Of a DNA stretch of 64,000 bases, positions 20,353 through 29,253 are shown piece by piece; position 1 is the first letter of the stretch; every line of letters begins with the position of its first letter. The translations under genes were made by a program, and so were the position numbers. The notes below the pieces were generated by a model. That model was not told where the DNA came from, did not search any database, and worked only from the letters and a program-made list of their open reading frames with translations. Source of the DNA: Pseudomonas sp. HAR-UPW-AIA-41 (lineage in GTDB: Bacteria; Pseudomonadota; Gammaproteobacteria; Pseudomonadales; Pseudomonadaceae); the NCBI RefSeq assembly GCF_002304225.1, contig NZ_NSLB01000003.1, forward strand, positions 1 to 64,000, given 5' to 3'.

Positions 20353-20424
20353 TTTCGACTTGAACGCCGTGGCTGGCCGATTGCCGCCGCGGCAACCCAG
20401 AATTGATAGCGTAGGGAGTTCCCC

Positions 20425-21258
20425 ATGCAGCATGAAACCCACAGCCATGGCATGAACATGGCCGCCCTCGGGCGTGACAAGCAGGACCTCAACCTGGCCA
20501 ACGAGAGCACCTGCCTCGACGTGCCCGGCCTGTCCCTGTACTACGGCGACAAGCAGGCGCTGTTCGACGTCAAGATGAGCATTCCGCGTCAGCGCGTGAC
20601 CGCCTTCATCGGCCCGTCGGGCTGCGGCAAGTCGACCCTGCTGCGTTGCTTCAACCGCATGAACGATCTGGTTGATGGCTGCCGCGTGGAAGGTGAAATC
20701 CTCCTCGACGGGCAGAACATCTACCGCAAGGGTGAGGACGTGGCCGAGCTGCGTCGCCGCGTCGGCATGGTGTTCCAGAAGCCCAACCCGTTCCCCAAGA
20801 GCATCTACGAGAACGTGGCCTATGGCCTGCGCATCCAGGGCATCAACCAGAAGCGCGTGCTCGACGAAGCGGTTGAGCAGTCTCTGCGTGGCGCGGCCCT
20901 GTGGGATGAGGTCAAGGACCGTCTCGACGAGTCGGCTCTGGGCTTGTCCGGTGGCCAGCAGCAGCGTCTGGTGATTGCCCGTACCATCGCCGTGCAGCCG
21001 GAAGTGCTTCTGCTCGACGAACCGTGCTCGGCGCTGGACCCGATCTCGACCCTCAAGGTCGAAGAGCTGATCTATGAACTGAAATCCAAGTTCACCATCG
21101 TCATCGTGACCCACAACATGCAACAGGCGGCGCGCGTCTCCGACTACACCGCGTTCATGTACATGGGCAAACTGATCGAGTTCGGTGACACCGATACGCT
21201 GTTCACCAACCCGGCGAAGAAGCAGACCGAGGACTACATCACCGGTCGCTACGGCTAA
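20425..21258 (+). CDS. pstB: Phosphate ABC transporter ATPase
   Basis: A 277-residue ATPase with Walker [23 protein letters not shown] signature LSGGQQQRL and Walker [14 protein letters not shown], then the switch histidine in VTHNMQQA. It energises phosphate import through PstCA and, with PhoU and PhoR, takes part in phosphate signalling. The N-terminus is about 20 residues longer than in E. coli. It lies 72 bases after pstA. Confidence 0.97.
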   Translation: MQHETHSHGMNMAALGRDKQDLNLANESTCLDVPGLSLYYGDKQALFDVKMSIPRQRVTAFIGPSGCGKSTLLRCFNRMNDLVDGCRVEGEILLDGQNIYRKGEDVAELRRRVGMVFQKPNPFPKSIYENVAYGLRIQGINQKRVLDEAVEQSLRGAALWDEVKDRLDESALGLSGGQQQRLVIARTIAVQPEVLLLDEPCSALDPISTLKVEELIYELKSKFTIVIVTHNMQQAARVSDYTAFMYMGKLIEFGDTDTLFTNPAKKQTEDYITGRYG

Positions 21259-21406
21259 CCGGCCATGGCAAATCGCGCTGCGCGTTGTCGGCGGCGCTTG
21301 CCGTACTCGTCTGTACTGTCTGCGCGCCGCCTCCTAGCTCAGCACGATTTTCCAAGGGCCGGTAAAGGCTATTAAGAACCTCATCCAGATTCGCAAGGGC
21401 TCGACC

Positions 21407-22132
21407 ATGATCAATAAAGACAACCTCTCCCAGCACATCTCCCAACAGTTCAACGCCGAGCTGGAGGAGGTGCGCAGCCACCTGCTGGCCATGGGCGGCC
21501 TGGTCGAGAAGCAGGTCAACGATGCCGTCACCGCGCTGATCGAGGCCGACTCCGGGCTGGCTCAGCAGGTCCGCCTGATCGACGATCAGATCAACCAGAT
21601 GGAAAGCAGCATCGACGAGGAGTGCATCCGCATCCTCGCCCGTCGCCAGCCGGCCGCCTCCGACCTGCGCCTGATCATCAGCATCAGCAAGTCGGTGATC
21701 GACCTGGAGCGCATCGGTGACGAGGCCTCGAAGATCGCCAAACGCGCCCTCGACCTGTGCGAAGACGGCGAAGCCCCGCGTGGCTACGTCGAGGTTCGCC
21801 ACATCGGCGAGCAGGTGCGCAAGATGGTGCAGGAGGCACTGGATGCCTTCGCCCGCTTCGACGCCGACCTGGCGCTGTCCGTGGCGCAGTACGACAAGCA
21901 GGTCGACCGCGAGTACAAGAGTGCCCTGCGCGAGCTGGTCACCTACATGATGGAAGACCCGCGCTCGATCGGTCGCGTACTCAGTGTGATCTGGGTGCTG
22001 CGCTCGCTGGAGCGTATCGGCGACCACGCGCGCAACATCGCCGAGCTGGTGATCTACCTGGTGCGCGGTACCGATGTCCGCCACATGGGTCTCAAGCGCA
22101 TGGAGCAGGAAGTGAAGGGCGACGACGTCTAA
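21407..22132 (+). CDS. phoU: Phosphate signalling protein PhoU
   Basis: A 241-residue all-helical protein with the two PhoU repeats, each containing an E/DxxxD metal-binding pattern (for example VIDLERIGDEASKIAKRA and RSLERIGDHARNIAELV). It negatively controls PhoR-PhoB and restrains the Pst transporter. It is the last gene of the pst block, 148 bases after pstB, and a terminator follows directly. Confidence 0.96.
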   Translation: MINKDNLSQHISQQFNAELEEVRSHLLAMGGLVEKQVNDAVTALIEADSGLAQQVRLIDDQINQMESSIDEECIRILARRQPAASDLRLIISISKSVIDLERIGDEASKIAKRALDLCEDGEAPRGYVEVRHIGEQVRKMVQEALDAFARFDADLALSVAQYDKQVDREYKSALRELVTYMMEDPRSIGRVLSVIWVLRSLERIGDHARNIAELVIYLVRGTDVRHMGLKRMEQEVKGDDV

Positions 22133-22152
22133 TCAGGCTTCAGCTCTTCTGC

Positions 22153-22185
22153 CAACGCCCGGCCTGTGCCGGGCGTTGTGCTTTC
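22153..22185 (+). terminator. Terminator of the pst-phoU operon
   Basis: A perfect 11-bp GC-rich stem (22153-22163 with 22168-22178) with a 4-base loop CTGT, followed by a short T-containing tail. Confidence 0.8.
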
Positions 22186-22253
22186 TACGGTTTGGGTTTG
22201 CCACAGACTGGGGGTTGGCGACTATGCTTAAGCCATTCCCTGAGGAGTGGGCA

Positions 22254-23162
22254 ATGGCCAAAGTCAGTGTGCTGGTGGTGGATGACGCGACGTTCATCCG
22301 CGACCTGGTGAAGAAAGGTTTGCGTGACAATTTCCCCGGTATCCAGATCGAGGAGGCCGTTAATGGGCGCAAGGCCCAGCAACTGCTGGGGCGCCAGGCT
22401 GTTGACCTGATTTTGTGTGACTGGGAAATGCCCGAGATGTCCGGGCTGGAGTTGCTCACCTGGTGCCGCGCCGAGGAGGCACACAAGATCACCCCGTTCA
22501 TCATGGTGACCAGCCGGGGCGACAAGGAAAACGTGGTGCAGGCCATTCAGGCCGGGGTATCCGACTACATCGGCAAACCTTTTTCCACCGAACAGCTGGT
22601 CACCAAGGTGAAGAAGGCGCTGCACCGAGCTGGCAAGCTGCAGGCTTTGATGAGCAGCGCCGCGCCGAAGATGCTCGGTAGTGGCGCTTTCGCCAATGAC
22701 TCGCTGTCAGCCCTGACCGGCGGCAATGCCGAGGTGGTCAAACCCGCGGCAAAAGCTGCGGCGGCACCGGCTGCCGCGACTGCCAAACCGGCTCCAGCGG
22801 CCAAGCCGCCTAGCGCCGCTACTGGTGGGCGTGGCCAAGGCCAGTTACGTCTGCCCAATGGCAGCATGGATTGTGTGATCAAGGCACTGAGTCTCAAGGA
22901 GGCGCTGCTGGTGATCAAGCGCGGCGAGCCCCTGCCGCAGGTGCTGGAAAGCGCGGTGCTGGACCTGGAGCAGGGCGAGGCCGCCGAGACCGCACGTCTC
23001 AACGGCTACCTGCATGCGGTGGCGGCGTTGGAGCCCAAGCCCGACAGCGAATGGCTGCAAGTCACCTTCAAGTTCGTCGACCGCGACCCGCAGAAGCTCG
23101 ACTACCTGTCGCGTCTGATTGCCCGCGGCAGCGCGCAGAAGCACTTTGTACCCGGTGCCTGA
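22254..23162 (+). CDS. Response regulator with Ala/Pro-rich linker and PilZ-like C-terminal domain
   Basis: A 302-residue cytoplasmic protein. Residues 1-125 are a CheY-like receiver (VLVVDDATFIRD, phospho-acceptor in LILCDWEMPEMSG, lysine in YIGKPFS). A low-complexity linker of alanine, proline and lysine follows (about 160-200). The C-terminal domain of about 100 residues has no clear DNA-binding motif and looks distantly like PilZ. The ATG at 22254 follows GAGGAGTG; earlier in-frame ATGs lack such a site. A gene of this kind is remembered after phoU in P. aeruginosa. No cognate kinase is adjacent, so the partner is unknown. Confidence 0.85.
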   Translation: MAKVSVLVVDDATFIRDLVKKGLRDNFPGIQIEEAVNGRKAQQLLGRQAVDLILCDWEMPEMSGLELLTWCRAEEAHKITPFIMVTSRGDKENVVQAIQAGVSDYIGKPFSTEQLVTKVKKALHRAGKLQALMSSAAPKMLGSGAFANDSLSALTGGNAEVVKPAAKAAAAPAAATAKPAPAAKPPSAATGGRGQGQLRLPNGSMDCVIKALSLKEALLVIKRGEPLPQVLESAVLDLEQGEAAETARLNGYLHAVAALEPKPDSEWLQVTFKFVDRDPQKLDYLSRLIARGSAQKHFVPGA

Positions 23163-23285
23163 TCGTGCCCCGGCCGCTGGCAATGGCGACTCCGCCACAG
23201 CCTGGAATGTGCGCTGTCGCAACGTCGGCAGCGCGCTGCTAGTCTTGTTTGCCCGACCCCGTCACTGAAGTTCGACCGTCCGCCT

Positions 23286-24188
23286 ATGCTGTCGCGTACC
23301 GTTGTATTCCTCGCTGCCCTGCTGCTGGCCAGTCCATCCATGGCGCTGACCATCTACAAGTATGTCGACGCCAACGGTGTGGTGACCTACAGCGACAAGG
23401 CCGTGGCGGGTGCTCAGGTGTTCGTCTTCCGTGACCGCATGATCGAGCGTCTGGACACGGTGGTGAAGCTGGAGACGGTCAGGCACGAGGGTGGCGAAAC
23501 CCTCAAGGTACGCAACGACCTGTATGCCCCTGTGCAGATCGAACTGCGCCTGGACAACGTGCAGAACGCCGTCGGCGCGCCGGACCAGCCGATTCACTGG
23601 GTGCTGCCACCGCGCAGCTCGATCCGTCTGGTCAGCCTGGCCCCGGCCGACCCCGGCAAGCCCATGAGCTACAAGAGCAAACTGCGTTCGGTGCTGGGCG
23701 ATCCCCGTCTGGTGCCGCTCAGCTATGCCTATCCGCTGCCCTGGCGCGGCGGGCCGTTCAAGCTGACTCAGGGCGCCAACGGCAAGTACAGCCACTTCAC
23801 GCCCAAGGGCCGCTATGCTCAGGACATTGCCATGCCCGAGGGCACGCCGATTGTGGCCGCGCGTGGCGGGGTGGTGGTCAAGACCGAGAATCACCAGAGC
23901 GGGCGCGGCACCAACCCGTCCGGCAACTTTGTGCGCATCCTCCATGATGACGGCACCATGGGTGTGTACCTGCACCTGATGCGCGGTTCGGTGATGGTTC
24001 AGGAGGGTCAGCACGTGGCCGTCGGCACTCCGCTGGCACGCTCCGGCAACACCGGCAACAGCACCGGCCCGCACCTGCACTTCGTCATCCAGCGCAATGT
24101 CGGCCTGGCCCTCGAATCGATCCCGTTCGATTTCGCGCAACCGGTCGGCAGCCTGCCCAATTTCGCAGTAGCAGGTGGTGAGCCGTGA
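23286..24188 (+). CDS. Exported M23-family peptidoglycan endopeptidase with DUF4124-like N-terminus
   Basis: A 300-residue protein with a signal peptide (about 1-21, ending SPSMA). The short module TIYKYVDANGVVTYSDKA is typical of DUF4124. The C-terminal lysostaphin-type M23 domain (about 150-285) retains the zinc ligands: the histidine in KYSHFTPKGRYAQDIAMPEG together with its aspartate, and the HLHF motif in TGPHLHFVIQ. It would cut peptide cross-links in the periplasm. The next gene overlaps its last 4 bases, so the two are translationally coupled. Confidence 0.9.
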   Translation: MLSRTVVFLAALLLASPSMALTIYKYVDANGVVTYSDKAVAGAQVFVFRDRMIERLDTVVKLETVRHEGGETLKVRNDLYAPVQIELRLDNVQNAVGAPDQPIHWVLPPRSSIRLVSLAPADPGKPMSYKSKLRSVLGDPRLVPLSYAYPLPWRGGPFKLTQGANGKYSHFTPKGRYAQDIAMPEGTPIVAARGGVVVKTENHQSGRGTNPSGNFVRILHDDGTMGVYLHLMRGSVMVQEGQHVAVGTPLARSGNTGNSTGPHLHFVIQRNVGLALESIPFDFAQPVGSLPNFAVAGGEP

Positions 24189-24943
24189 AACGGCTTCTGG
24201 GGCTTGGCCTGCTATTACTGAGCGTCAGTACCTTTATTCCAGCAGAGGCGGCTGGTGGTTGTCGTCTGCGGGTAGGCTGGGAACCCTGGAAACCCTACAT
24301 CTACCAGCAGGCCGGAACATTTCACGGGCCGGAGTATGAACTGCTGGAGCGGCTCGCCGCAGAATCCGGATGTGAGCTGGAATACCTAGAGCGTCCATGG
24401 GCGCGTGCGCTGCATGAGCTGAGTCTGGGGCGGCTGGATCTGCTTTATGGTGCCAGCCGAACTGCTGAGCGTGAGGCATTCGCCCGGTTTTCATCGGCTT
24501 ATCGGGTTGAGCAATTGCAGTTGGTGGTACGTTCGGGGGCGCCGGCTTTCGGTAGTTTGCGTGACTGGCTGGAGTACAGTCCGGCTCCGCGTTTCGGCCT
24601 GATTCGGGGCTTCTATTACGGGGCGAAGCTAGACCCAGTGCTGCGTGATCCGCAGCTGGCAGAGCGCCGGCTGGAGGTGCGCTCAGACCTGCAGCTGCTG
24701 CAGTTGCTCCAGACTGGACGAATCGATGCCTTCTGGGTTGAGGCCTTCGTTGCAGACGGCAAGATCGCGCAGAAGGGTGTTGAAGTGCGGGATCTTCCTG
24801 ATTTGGTAGGCGAGCCGATGCACCTGATGTTTGCCCGTCATGTCCCGGACATCACGGTTGAGCGTTTTGACCAAGCTATTGTGCGCAACCTGATGCATAC
24901 AGCTCAGAGGCGTCGTCTTGCTCCATCGGAACCATTGAGGTAG
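24185..24943 (+). CDS. Periplasmic substrate-binding protein, SBP_bac_3 family (orphan 1)
   Basis: A 252-residue exported protein beginning at GTG within the end of the M23 gene. The signal peptide ends around PAEAA. The family pattern is visible in GPEYELLERLAAESGCELEYLERPWARAL, followed by a GRLDLLYG-type strand. No ABC permease or ATPase is adjacent. It may bind an amino-acid-like ligand, or act as a sensor or envelope protein. Codon use is slightly less GC-rich than in the pst genes. Confidence 0.85.
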   Translation: MKRLLGLGLLLLSVSTFIPAEAAGGCRLRVGWEPWKPYIYQQAGTFHGPEYELLERLAAESGCELEYLERPWARALHELSLGRLDLLYGASRTAEREAFARFSSAYRVEQLQLVVRSGAPAFGSLRDWLEYSPAPRFGLIRGFYYGAKLDPVLRDPQLAERRLEVRSDLQLLQLLQTGRIDAFWVEAFVADGKIAQKGVEVRDLPDLVGEPMHLMFARHVPDITVERFDQAIVRNLMHTAQRRRLAPSEPLR

Positions 24944-24997
24944 CTTGCGCGCCCTTCACGGCAGCGAGCGGTTGCCGTTTGTGTTCCGGAGTGTTCA

Positions 24998-25390
24998 GTG
25001 AGTCCCGCCGATCTCGTCATGCAAAGCTATGGCCGCTGCTGCGCCAGCCAGGGCTTTTTCGACAGCTTCTACCAGTACTTCCTCGCCAGCTCCCCGCAGG
25101 TGCGCGAGAAGTTCGCCCATACCAACATGCCGGCGCAGAAGCAGCTCCTGCGCCAGGGCATCCTCAATCTGGTCATGCATGCCCGCGGCATGCCCGACAC
25201 CAAGCTGAGAGCGCTGGGGTGCAGTCATTCGCGCGAAGGGTTCGATATCCGTCCCGAACTCTATGACCTGTGGCTTGAGGCTCTGTTGCAGAGCATCGGC
25301 GAGCATGATGCGCAGTGTGATGCGCAGACACGTCTGGCCTGGCGGGAAGTGCTCGGCAGAGGCATCGCGGTGATCAAGTCGCACTACTGA
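24998..25390 (+). CDS. Single-domain globin-like protein
   Basis: A 130-residue cytoplasmic protein starting at GTG 24998. The pattern SYGRCCASQGFFDSFYQYFL, then VREKFAHTNMPAQKQLLRQG and a later histidine (about H77) in LGCSHSREGFDIRPELYDLW, matches bacterial globins of the haemoglobin/sensor-globin type. H77 is the likely proximal haem ligand. No fused signalling domain is present. It could bind O2 or NO; the role is undefined. It lies 54 bases after the substrate-binding gene and may be co-transcribed. Confidence 0.8.
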   Translation: MSPADLVMQSYGRCCASQGFFDSFYQYFLASSPQVREKFAHTNMPAQKQLLRQGILNLVMHARGMPDTKLRALGCSHSREGFDIRPELYDLWLEALLQSIGEHDAQCDAQTRLAWREVLGRGIAVIKSHY

Positions 25391-25464
25391 TGGTCGCCTG
25401 GCGAGCTTTTCCGGGCTAAAGCCCTATACAATGCGCGCCTTTTTAGCCAGCAGAGATACCGTCC

Positions 25465-25809
25465 ATGAGCACCCTGCCACCCTGCCCGAAGTGCAACTCC
25501 GAGTACACCTACGAAGACGGCTCCATGCTGGTCTGCCCGGAGTGCGCCCATGAGTGGTCGGCTACGGCTGCTGCCGACAGCGCCGCCGAAGGCGACAAGG
25601 TGATCAAGGACTCGGTCGGTAACGTGCTGCAGGATGGTGACACCATCACCGTGATCAAGGACCTCAAGGTCAAAGGCAGCTCGCTGGTGGTGAAGGTCGG
25701 CACCAAGGTGAAAAACATCCGCCTGTGCGATGGCGATCACGACATCGATTGCAAAATCGACGGCATTGGCGCCATGAAGCTCAAGTCCGAGTTTGTTCGC
25801 AAAGTCTGA
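25465..25809 (+). CDS. yjdM: Zinc-ribbon protein YjdM (PhnA family)
   Basis: A 114-residue protein with an N-terminal zinc ribbon (C7-x2-C10 and C24-x2-C27 in CPKC and CPEC). It is followed by the conserved beta-rich region [25 protein letters not shown]. This is the YjdM/PhnA protein, once thought to be phosphonoacetate hydrolase but without demonstrated enzymatic function in most bacteria. It is cytoplasmic and probably monocistronic. Confidence 0.93.
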   Translation: MSTLPPCPKCNSEYTYEDGSMLVCPECAHEWSATAAADSAAEGDKVIKDSVGNVLQDGDTITVIKDLKVKGSSLVVKVGTKVKNIRLCDGDHDIDCKIDGIGAMKLKSEFVRKV

Positions 25810-25887
25810 TCGACACCTACCGGGCCGGGCAGGCTCTGCCGGTATTGGCTACCCTCCATTAGGCATCGTGAGCTGGTGGAGGTGGTC

Positions 25888-26613
25888 ATGCACAAGCTGT
25901 GGGCAATCGTACTGCTGTTATTGGCGATGCCGCTGGCGGCAGAAGAGTGGCGCGTGGTGGGCGACGAGCAGTTTGCCCCCTACAGCTACGTCGGACAGGA
26001 CGACGATACGCCCCGCGGTCTGGATGTTGAACTGGTCCGCGCGGTGCTCGACGAAACCGGCCAGCCCTACAACCTGCGTTTGTACCCCTGGGCGCGGGTC
26101 AAACAGATGCTTGAGCGAGGTGAGGTCGACATGGCCTTCCAGTTCGCTGGCACGCCTGAGCGCCAGGCCCAGTACGAATTGGTTGGCCCGCTGCGCAGTG
26201 GTTCCACGGTCTTCATGACGTCAAACCGGGTGGTGCTGCAGGATTGGCGCAGTCTCGACGATCTGTCGCCTTATGTGATCGGCCAGGTGCGTGGCTATGC
26301 CTACGAGGCCACTTTCGACAAGGCTGATCTGGCTCGTGACAGCAGCGCCAGCAACCCTCGCCAACTGGTTTCCATGCTCTTGGCCAAGCGTATCGACATC
26401 ATCGTCGGTGACCGTGAGCAATTGCTCTACTTCGTTCGTGAGCAGCGTGCTGAGGCAGAGGTTCGGATATTGCCCACCCCCTTGGTCGAGATGCCCCGTT
26501 ACGTGGCTTTTGCCAAAGGTGACAAGCACCGTGCAGAGCGCTTTGCCAAGGCGCTGGAAAAGCTCCGTGCGGATGGTCGTTTGCAGGCGCTGCTAGAGCG
26601 CTGGACTCACTGA
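25888..26613 (+). CDS. Periplasmic substrate-binding protein, SBP_bac_3 family (orphan 2)
   Basis: A 241-residue exported protein; the signal peptide ends near LAAE (about residue 18). Family features are GDEQFAPYSY, RGLDVELVRAVLDETGQPYNL, the PWARVKQMLERGEVDMAF segment and a late KLRADGRLQALLERW helix. The ATG at 25888 follows GGTGGAGG; an earlier ATG at 25876 adds four residues. It has no transporter partners. The convergent HD-GYP gene begins 5 bases past its stop. Confidence 0.86.
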   Translation: MHKLWAIVLLLLAMPLAAEEWRVVGDEQFAPYSYVGQDDDTPRGLDVELVRAVLDETGQPYNLRLYPWARVKQMLERGEVDMAFQFAGTPERQAQYELVGPLRSGSTVFMTSNRVVLQDWRSLDDLSPYVIGQVRGYAYEATFDKADLARDSSASNPRQLVSMLLAKRIDIIVGDREQLLYFVREQRAEAEVRILPTPLVEMPRYVAFAKGDKHRAERFAKALEKLRADGRLQALLERWTH

Positions 26614-26617
26614 AACC

Positions 26618-27898
26618 TCAGCGTGGCGTAGAGTTGGCGGCCCAGTGAGCGACCAGATCAGGCACTTCACTGTCATCATCCAACTCGGCTAGCTGCGCAC
26701 TGTCCACCAGTGCCCGCACCTGTGGGTCAGCCATGTTGAGGCCTAGTGCACCGTCGGGCAGGCAGGCGGTGATGCGATAGGGTTGCGAGTCCGAGTCAAC
26801 GCAGATTTTCGCCAGGTCCAGAAAGCGCGGTGGACAGGGCTGCCCCTCCGAGTCGATCAATACGGCCACCTTGGGACGCAGCTGTAGCCTCGGATGCTTC
26901 TCCAGAATCACGCCTACTTCACCCGTGTGTAGCTCGACCAGCGTGCCGACCGGGAAGATTCCCATCCATTCGATAAAGCGCATCACCAGCTCGGCATCGA
27001 ACTGCGTATCGCGCTCATCCATCAGCACCTTGAATGCATCTTTCACGCTGCGCGCGCGGTCATAGACGCGGTGACTGGTAATGGCATCGAAGCAGTCGAT
27101 GACACTGATGATGCGGGTGAAGTAAGGAATCTGATCGGCGTTCAGGCGCTGCGGATAGCCTTCGCCATCGAGACGCTCGTGATGACCCAGCGCGGTCTGG
27201 CTGACAATGGCTGCCAGGTCCTGGTGTTGGCGAAGCAGCTCAAATCCCAGATGGGCATGCGATTTGATGTGCTCAAACTCCTCCTGGGTCAATTTGTCCG
27301 GCTTGTTGAGGATGTTCTGATCGACACGAATCTTGCCGACGTCATGCAACAGTCCGCACAGACCAAGCTGTTCCAGTGCGGCGCGACCGAGCCCCAGGTG
27401 ATGGCCAAAACCCATGGCCATGATCGACACGGCAATACAGTGCTGGCTGGTGTACTCGTCCTGTGACTTGATGCGCGTCAGCCAGAGCAGGGCGCTTTCG
27501 TTGCGCAGCAGGCTGTCGAAGTTCTCGCGGACCACCTCGCGGCAGGCTGGCAGGTCGATCTGGTGACCCTGCAGGATGGAGCTGAACACATGATCGATCA
27601 GGCGGGTGCTGGCCTGTTGGCAATGACGTGCCTGTTGCAGTTCATGAGACAGGGGCTTGCGTCTGTGGCTGCTGGTCGGGGCGTGTTCAGGGCTTACCTG
27701 TACCTGCTGCAGTTCGTCGATGAACACATACTGACAGCAGGCCTGAACGGCCTGGATATCGTCGACCGTAAGCAGAGGAAAGCCTTGGAATAGGAAGGGG
27801 GTTTCTCGCCACGGGCGATCCACCTCACAGACATACATGCCAATTTTCAGCTGCCAGGCGTCCAGCCGGCGGCGGGTCAATCGCGTGCCTTTGGGCAT
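26618..27898 (-). CDS. DUF3391/HD-GYP c-di-GMP phosphodiesterase (paralogue 1)
   Basis: A 426-residue cytoplasmic protein. The N-terminal DUF3391 domain (about 8-140) carries IGMYVCEVDRPWRETPFLFQGF. The HD-GYP domain (about 140-320) has an intact HD pair in GLLHDVGKIRVDQ and the signature HHERLDGEGYPQ. The C-terminal 100 residues (LQLRPKVAVLIDSEG and ACLPDGALGLN) are conserved in the paralogue at 32155-33444. It is predicted to degrade c-di-GMP. It is unlinked to a receiver or kinase, so input is probably through DUF3391. The start at 27898 fits the paralogue's N-terminus. Confidence 0.93.
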   Translation of the reverse strand: MPKGTRLTRRRLDAWQLKIGMYVCEVDRPWRETPFLFQGFPLLTVDDIQAVQACCQYVFIDELQQVQVSPEHAPTSSHRRKPLSHELQQARHCQQASTRLIDHVFSSILQGHQIDLPACREVVRENFDSLLRNESALLWLTRIKSQDEYTSQHCIAVSIMAMGFGHHLGLGRAALEQLGLCGLLHDVGKIRVDQNILNKPDKLTQEEFEHIKSHAHLGFELLRQHQDLAAIVSQTALGHHERLDGEGYPQRLNADQIPYFTRIISVIDCFDAITSHRVYDRARSVKDAFKVLMDERDTQFDAELVMRFIEWMGIFPVGTLVELHTGEVGVILEKHPRLQLRPKVAVLIDSEGQPCPPRFLDLAKICVDSDSQPYRITACLPDGALGLNMADPQVRALVDSAQLAELDDDSEVPDLVAHWAANSTPR

Positions 27899-27962
27899 AC
27901 AGCGCTACTCCGGCCCTTCTCGATGCTGTGCCTCAGTGTAGCTGTTGATGGCAGCGTGAGGC

Positions 27963-28613
27963 TCAGGGCGCGGCAGTCACTACTGCGTTATCCGGGAAGT
28001 TCTGCAGGTAGGCGGCCAGACCTGCGATGTCCTCATCGGAGAAGTTGGCAGCGATCGACATCATTACCGAGCCGGCGCGGCTTGGGTCTTTGTCGCGGAA
28101 GCGGGTCAGCGCCTTGCGCAGGTATTCCGCAGGTTGTCCGGCCAGACGCGGAGTGTTTTCGCGTCCCTCGGCCTGCTGACCGTGGCAGGCGACGCAGATG
28201 GTCTTGAACTTCACTTCGCCCTGCTGGGCGAGGGCACTGTCCACCTGCTCGGTGTGCGGCAGCACCTTCTGCTGGCCGAAGTAGATGGCGATATTGACCC
28301 GGTCCTCGGTGGTCAGGGTCGGCGCCAGTTTGGACATGACGAAATCGGTTCGCTCGCCGCTGGCGAATTTCTCGAAGGCATTGAACAGGTAGATCGGGTT
28401 CTGCTGAGCGAGATTAGGAATGTGCGGGCGCTTGCTGTTGCCGTTGACGCCATGGCAGTTGCCACAGAAGCGAATACGTTCCTGGCCGGCAGCATAGGCC
28501 TGCTCACGCAGTGCCGGGTCGGCATTGAGCTGGGTGAAGCGCAGCAGGGCTTCCTCGTTGGCCTGGGCCAGGCCCGCCAGGCTGGCGAGCAGTAGCAGGG
28601 AAATCAGTCGCAT
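27963..28613 (-). CDS. Dihaem cytochrome c, class I (c4-like)
   Basis: A 216-residue periplasmic protein with a signal peptide (about 1-18, ending GLAQA). It has two haem c attachment sites, CGNCH at 50-54 and CVACH at 140-144. Each half has a downstream methionine candidate as axial ligand (for example FVMSKLAP and SVMMSIAA), giving the two-domain c4 layout. It probably shuttles electrons to a terminal oxidase or reductase. A longer upstream frame lacks a signal sequence and is not supported. It is downstream of the DUF2388 gene on the same strand. Confidence 0.9.
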   Translation of the reverse strand: MRLISLLLLASLAGLAQANEEALLRFTQLNADPALREQAYAAGQERIRFCGNCHGVNGNSKRPHIPNLAQQNPIYLFNAFEKFASGERTDFVMSKLAPTLTTEDRVNIAIYFGQQKVLPHTEQVDSALAQQGEVKFKTICVACHGQQAEGRENTPRLAGQPAEYLRKALTRFRDKDPSRAGSVMMSIAANFSDEDIAGLAAYLQNFPDNAVVTAAP

Positions 28614-28716
28614 GGCAGAGATCCTTTCCTCGGTTCGCCGTGGGGCGAGGGAATAGGCGGCGACTATAGAGGGACCAATTGCCGCAGATGCTGGCACAGA
28701 TCAAGCAAAATGCAGG

Positions 28717-29103
28717 TTATTTCGTGGCGCTCATCGGGTAGGCGTGCAGCATGATCGCTTCGGCCAGCTGCAGGTCGCTGTAGTGGCGGCTGTTCGGGCG
28801 CTCGCGCAGCACACGTAGAGCCGCTTCCAGTCCCGCGCCGCGGATGGCCCCCTGACTGGCCACGAAGCTGGCTGCATCTTCGCCAGCAGCGTGGATCAGC
28901 TTGTCTTCGCGGCTGCTGGCACTGCCCTCGCTGGTGAAGCTGGGCGCCTCATAGGTGAACAGGAACGTGACCAGGCTGACGTACAGCGTCATGTACGGCG
29001 GATCATCGGGCAGGGGAAAGGCGTCATAGTCCTGCACCTGGGCACGGGCGACTGAGAAGGCCCCGCAAGTCAGCAGCAGGAAAAGTAGGCAGCGCAGGGG
29101 CAT
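28717..29103 (-). CDS. Exported DUF2388 protein
   Basis: A 128-residue protein with a signal peptide (about 1-21, ending SVARA). The motif SSREDKLIHAAGEDAASFVASQGAIRGAGLEAAL is characteristic of the pseudomonad DUF2388 family. It ends with SDLQLAEAIMLH. These are small secreted or periplasmic proteins without assigned function. No operon partner is obvious; the cytochrome gene lies 103 bases downstream. Confidence 0.85.
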   Translation of the reverse strand: MPLRCLLFLLLTCGAFSVARAQVQDYDAFPLPDDPPYMTLYVSLVTFLFTYEAPSFTSEGSASSREDKLIHAAGEDAASFVASQGAIRGAGLEAALRVLRERPNSRHYSDLQLAEAIMLHAYPMSATK

Positions 29104-29253
29104 GGACGGTCCTTGTCATGATGAGCCGGTGCATCCTAGCCCAGTACCTGCCTGGCCGACAGCGTGCCCGCGCCGTGCTGTGTGGCAGTGCTCATGCTTG
29201 CGGGGCTGCGGGTTTGCATCAATGCTTGTTGTGTCTATGTGGAGGACTGCTGC

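Noticed and set aside
16180..21123. A 1647-codon open frame on the minus strand across the whole pst operon
   Set aside because: It is fully antisense to pstS-pstC-pstA-pstB, whose protein families are certain. Its translation is rich in His, Gln, Arg and Gly with no domain, as expected for a shadow frame in GC-rich DNA.
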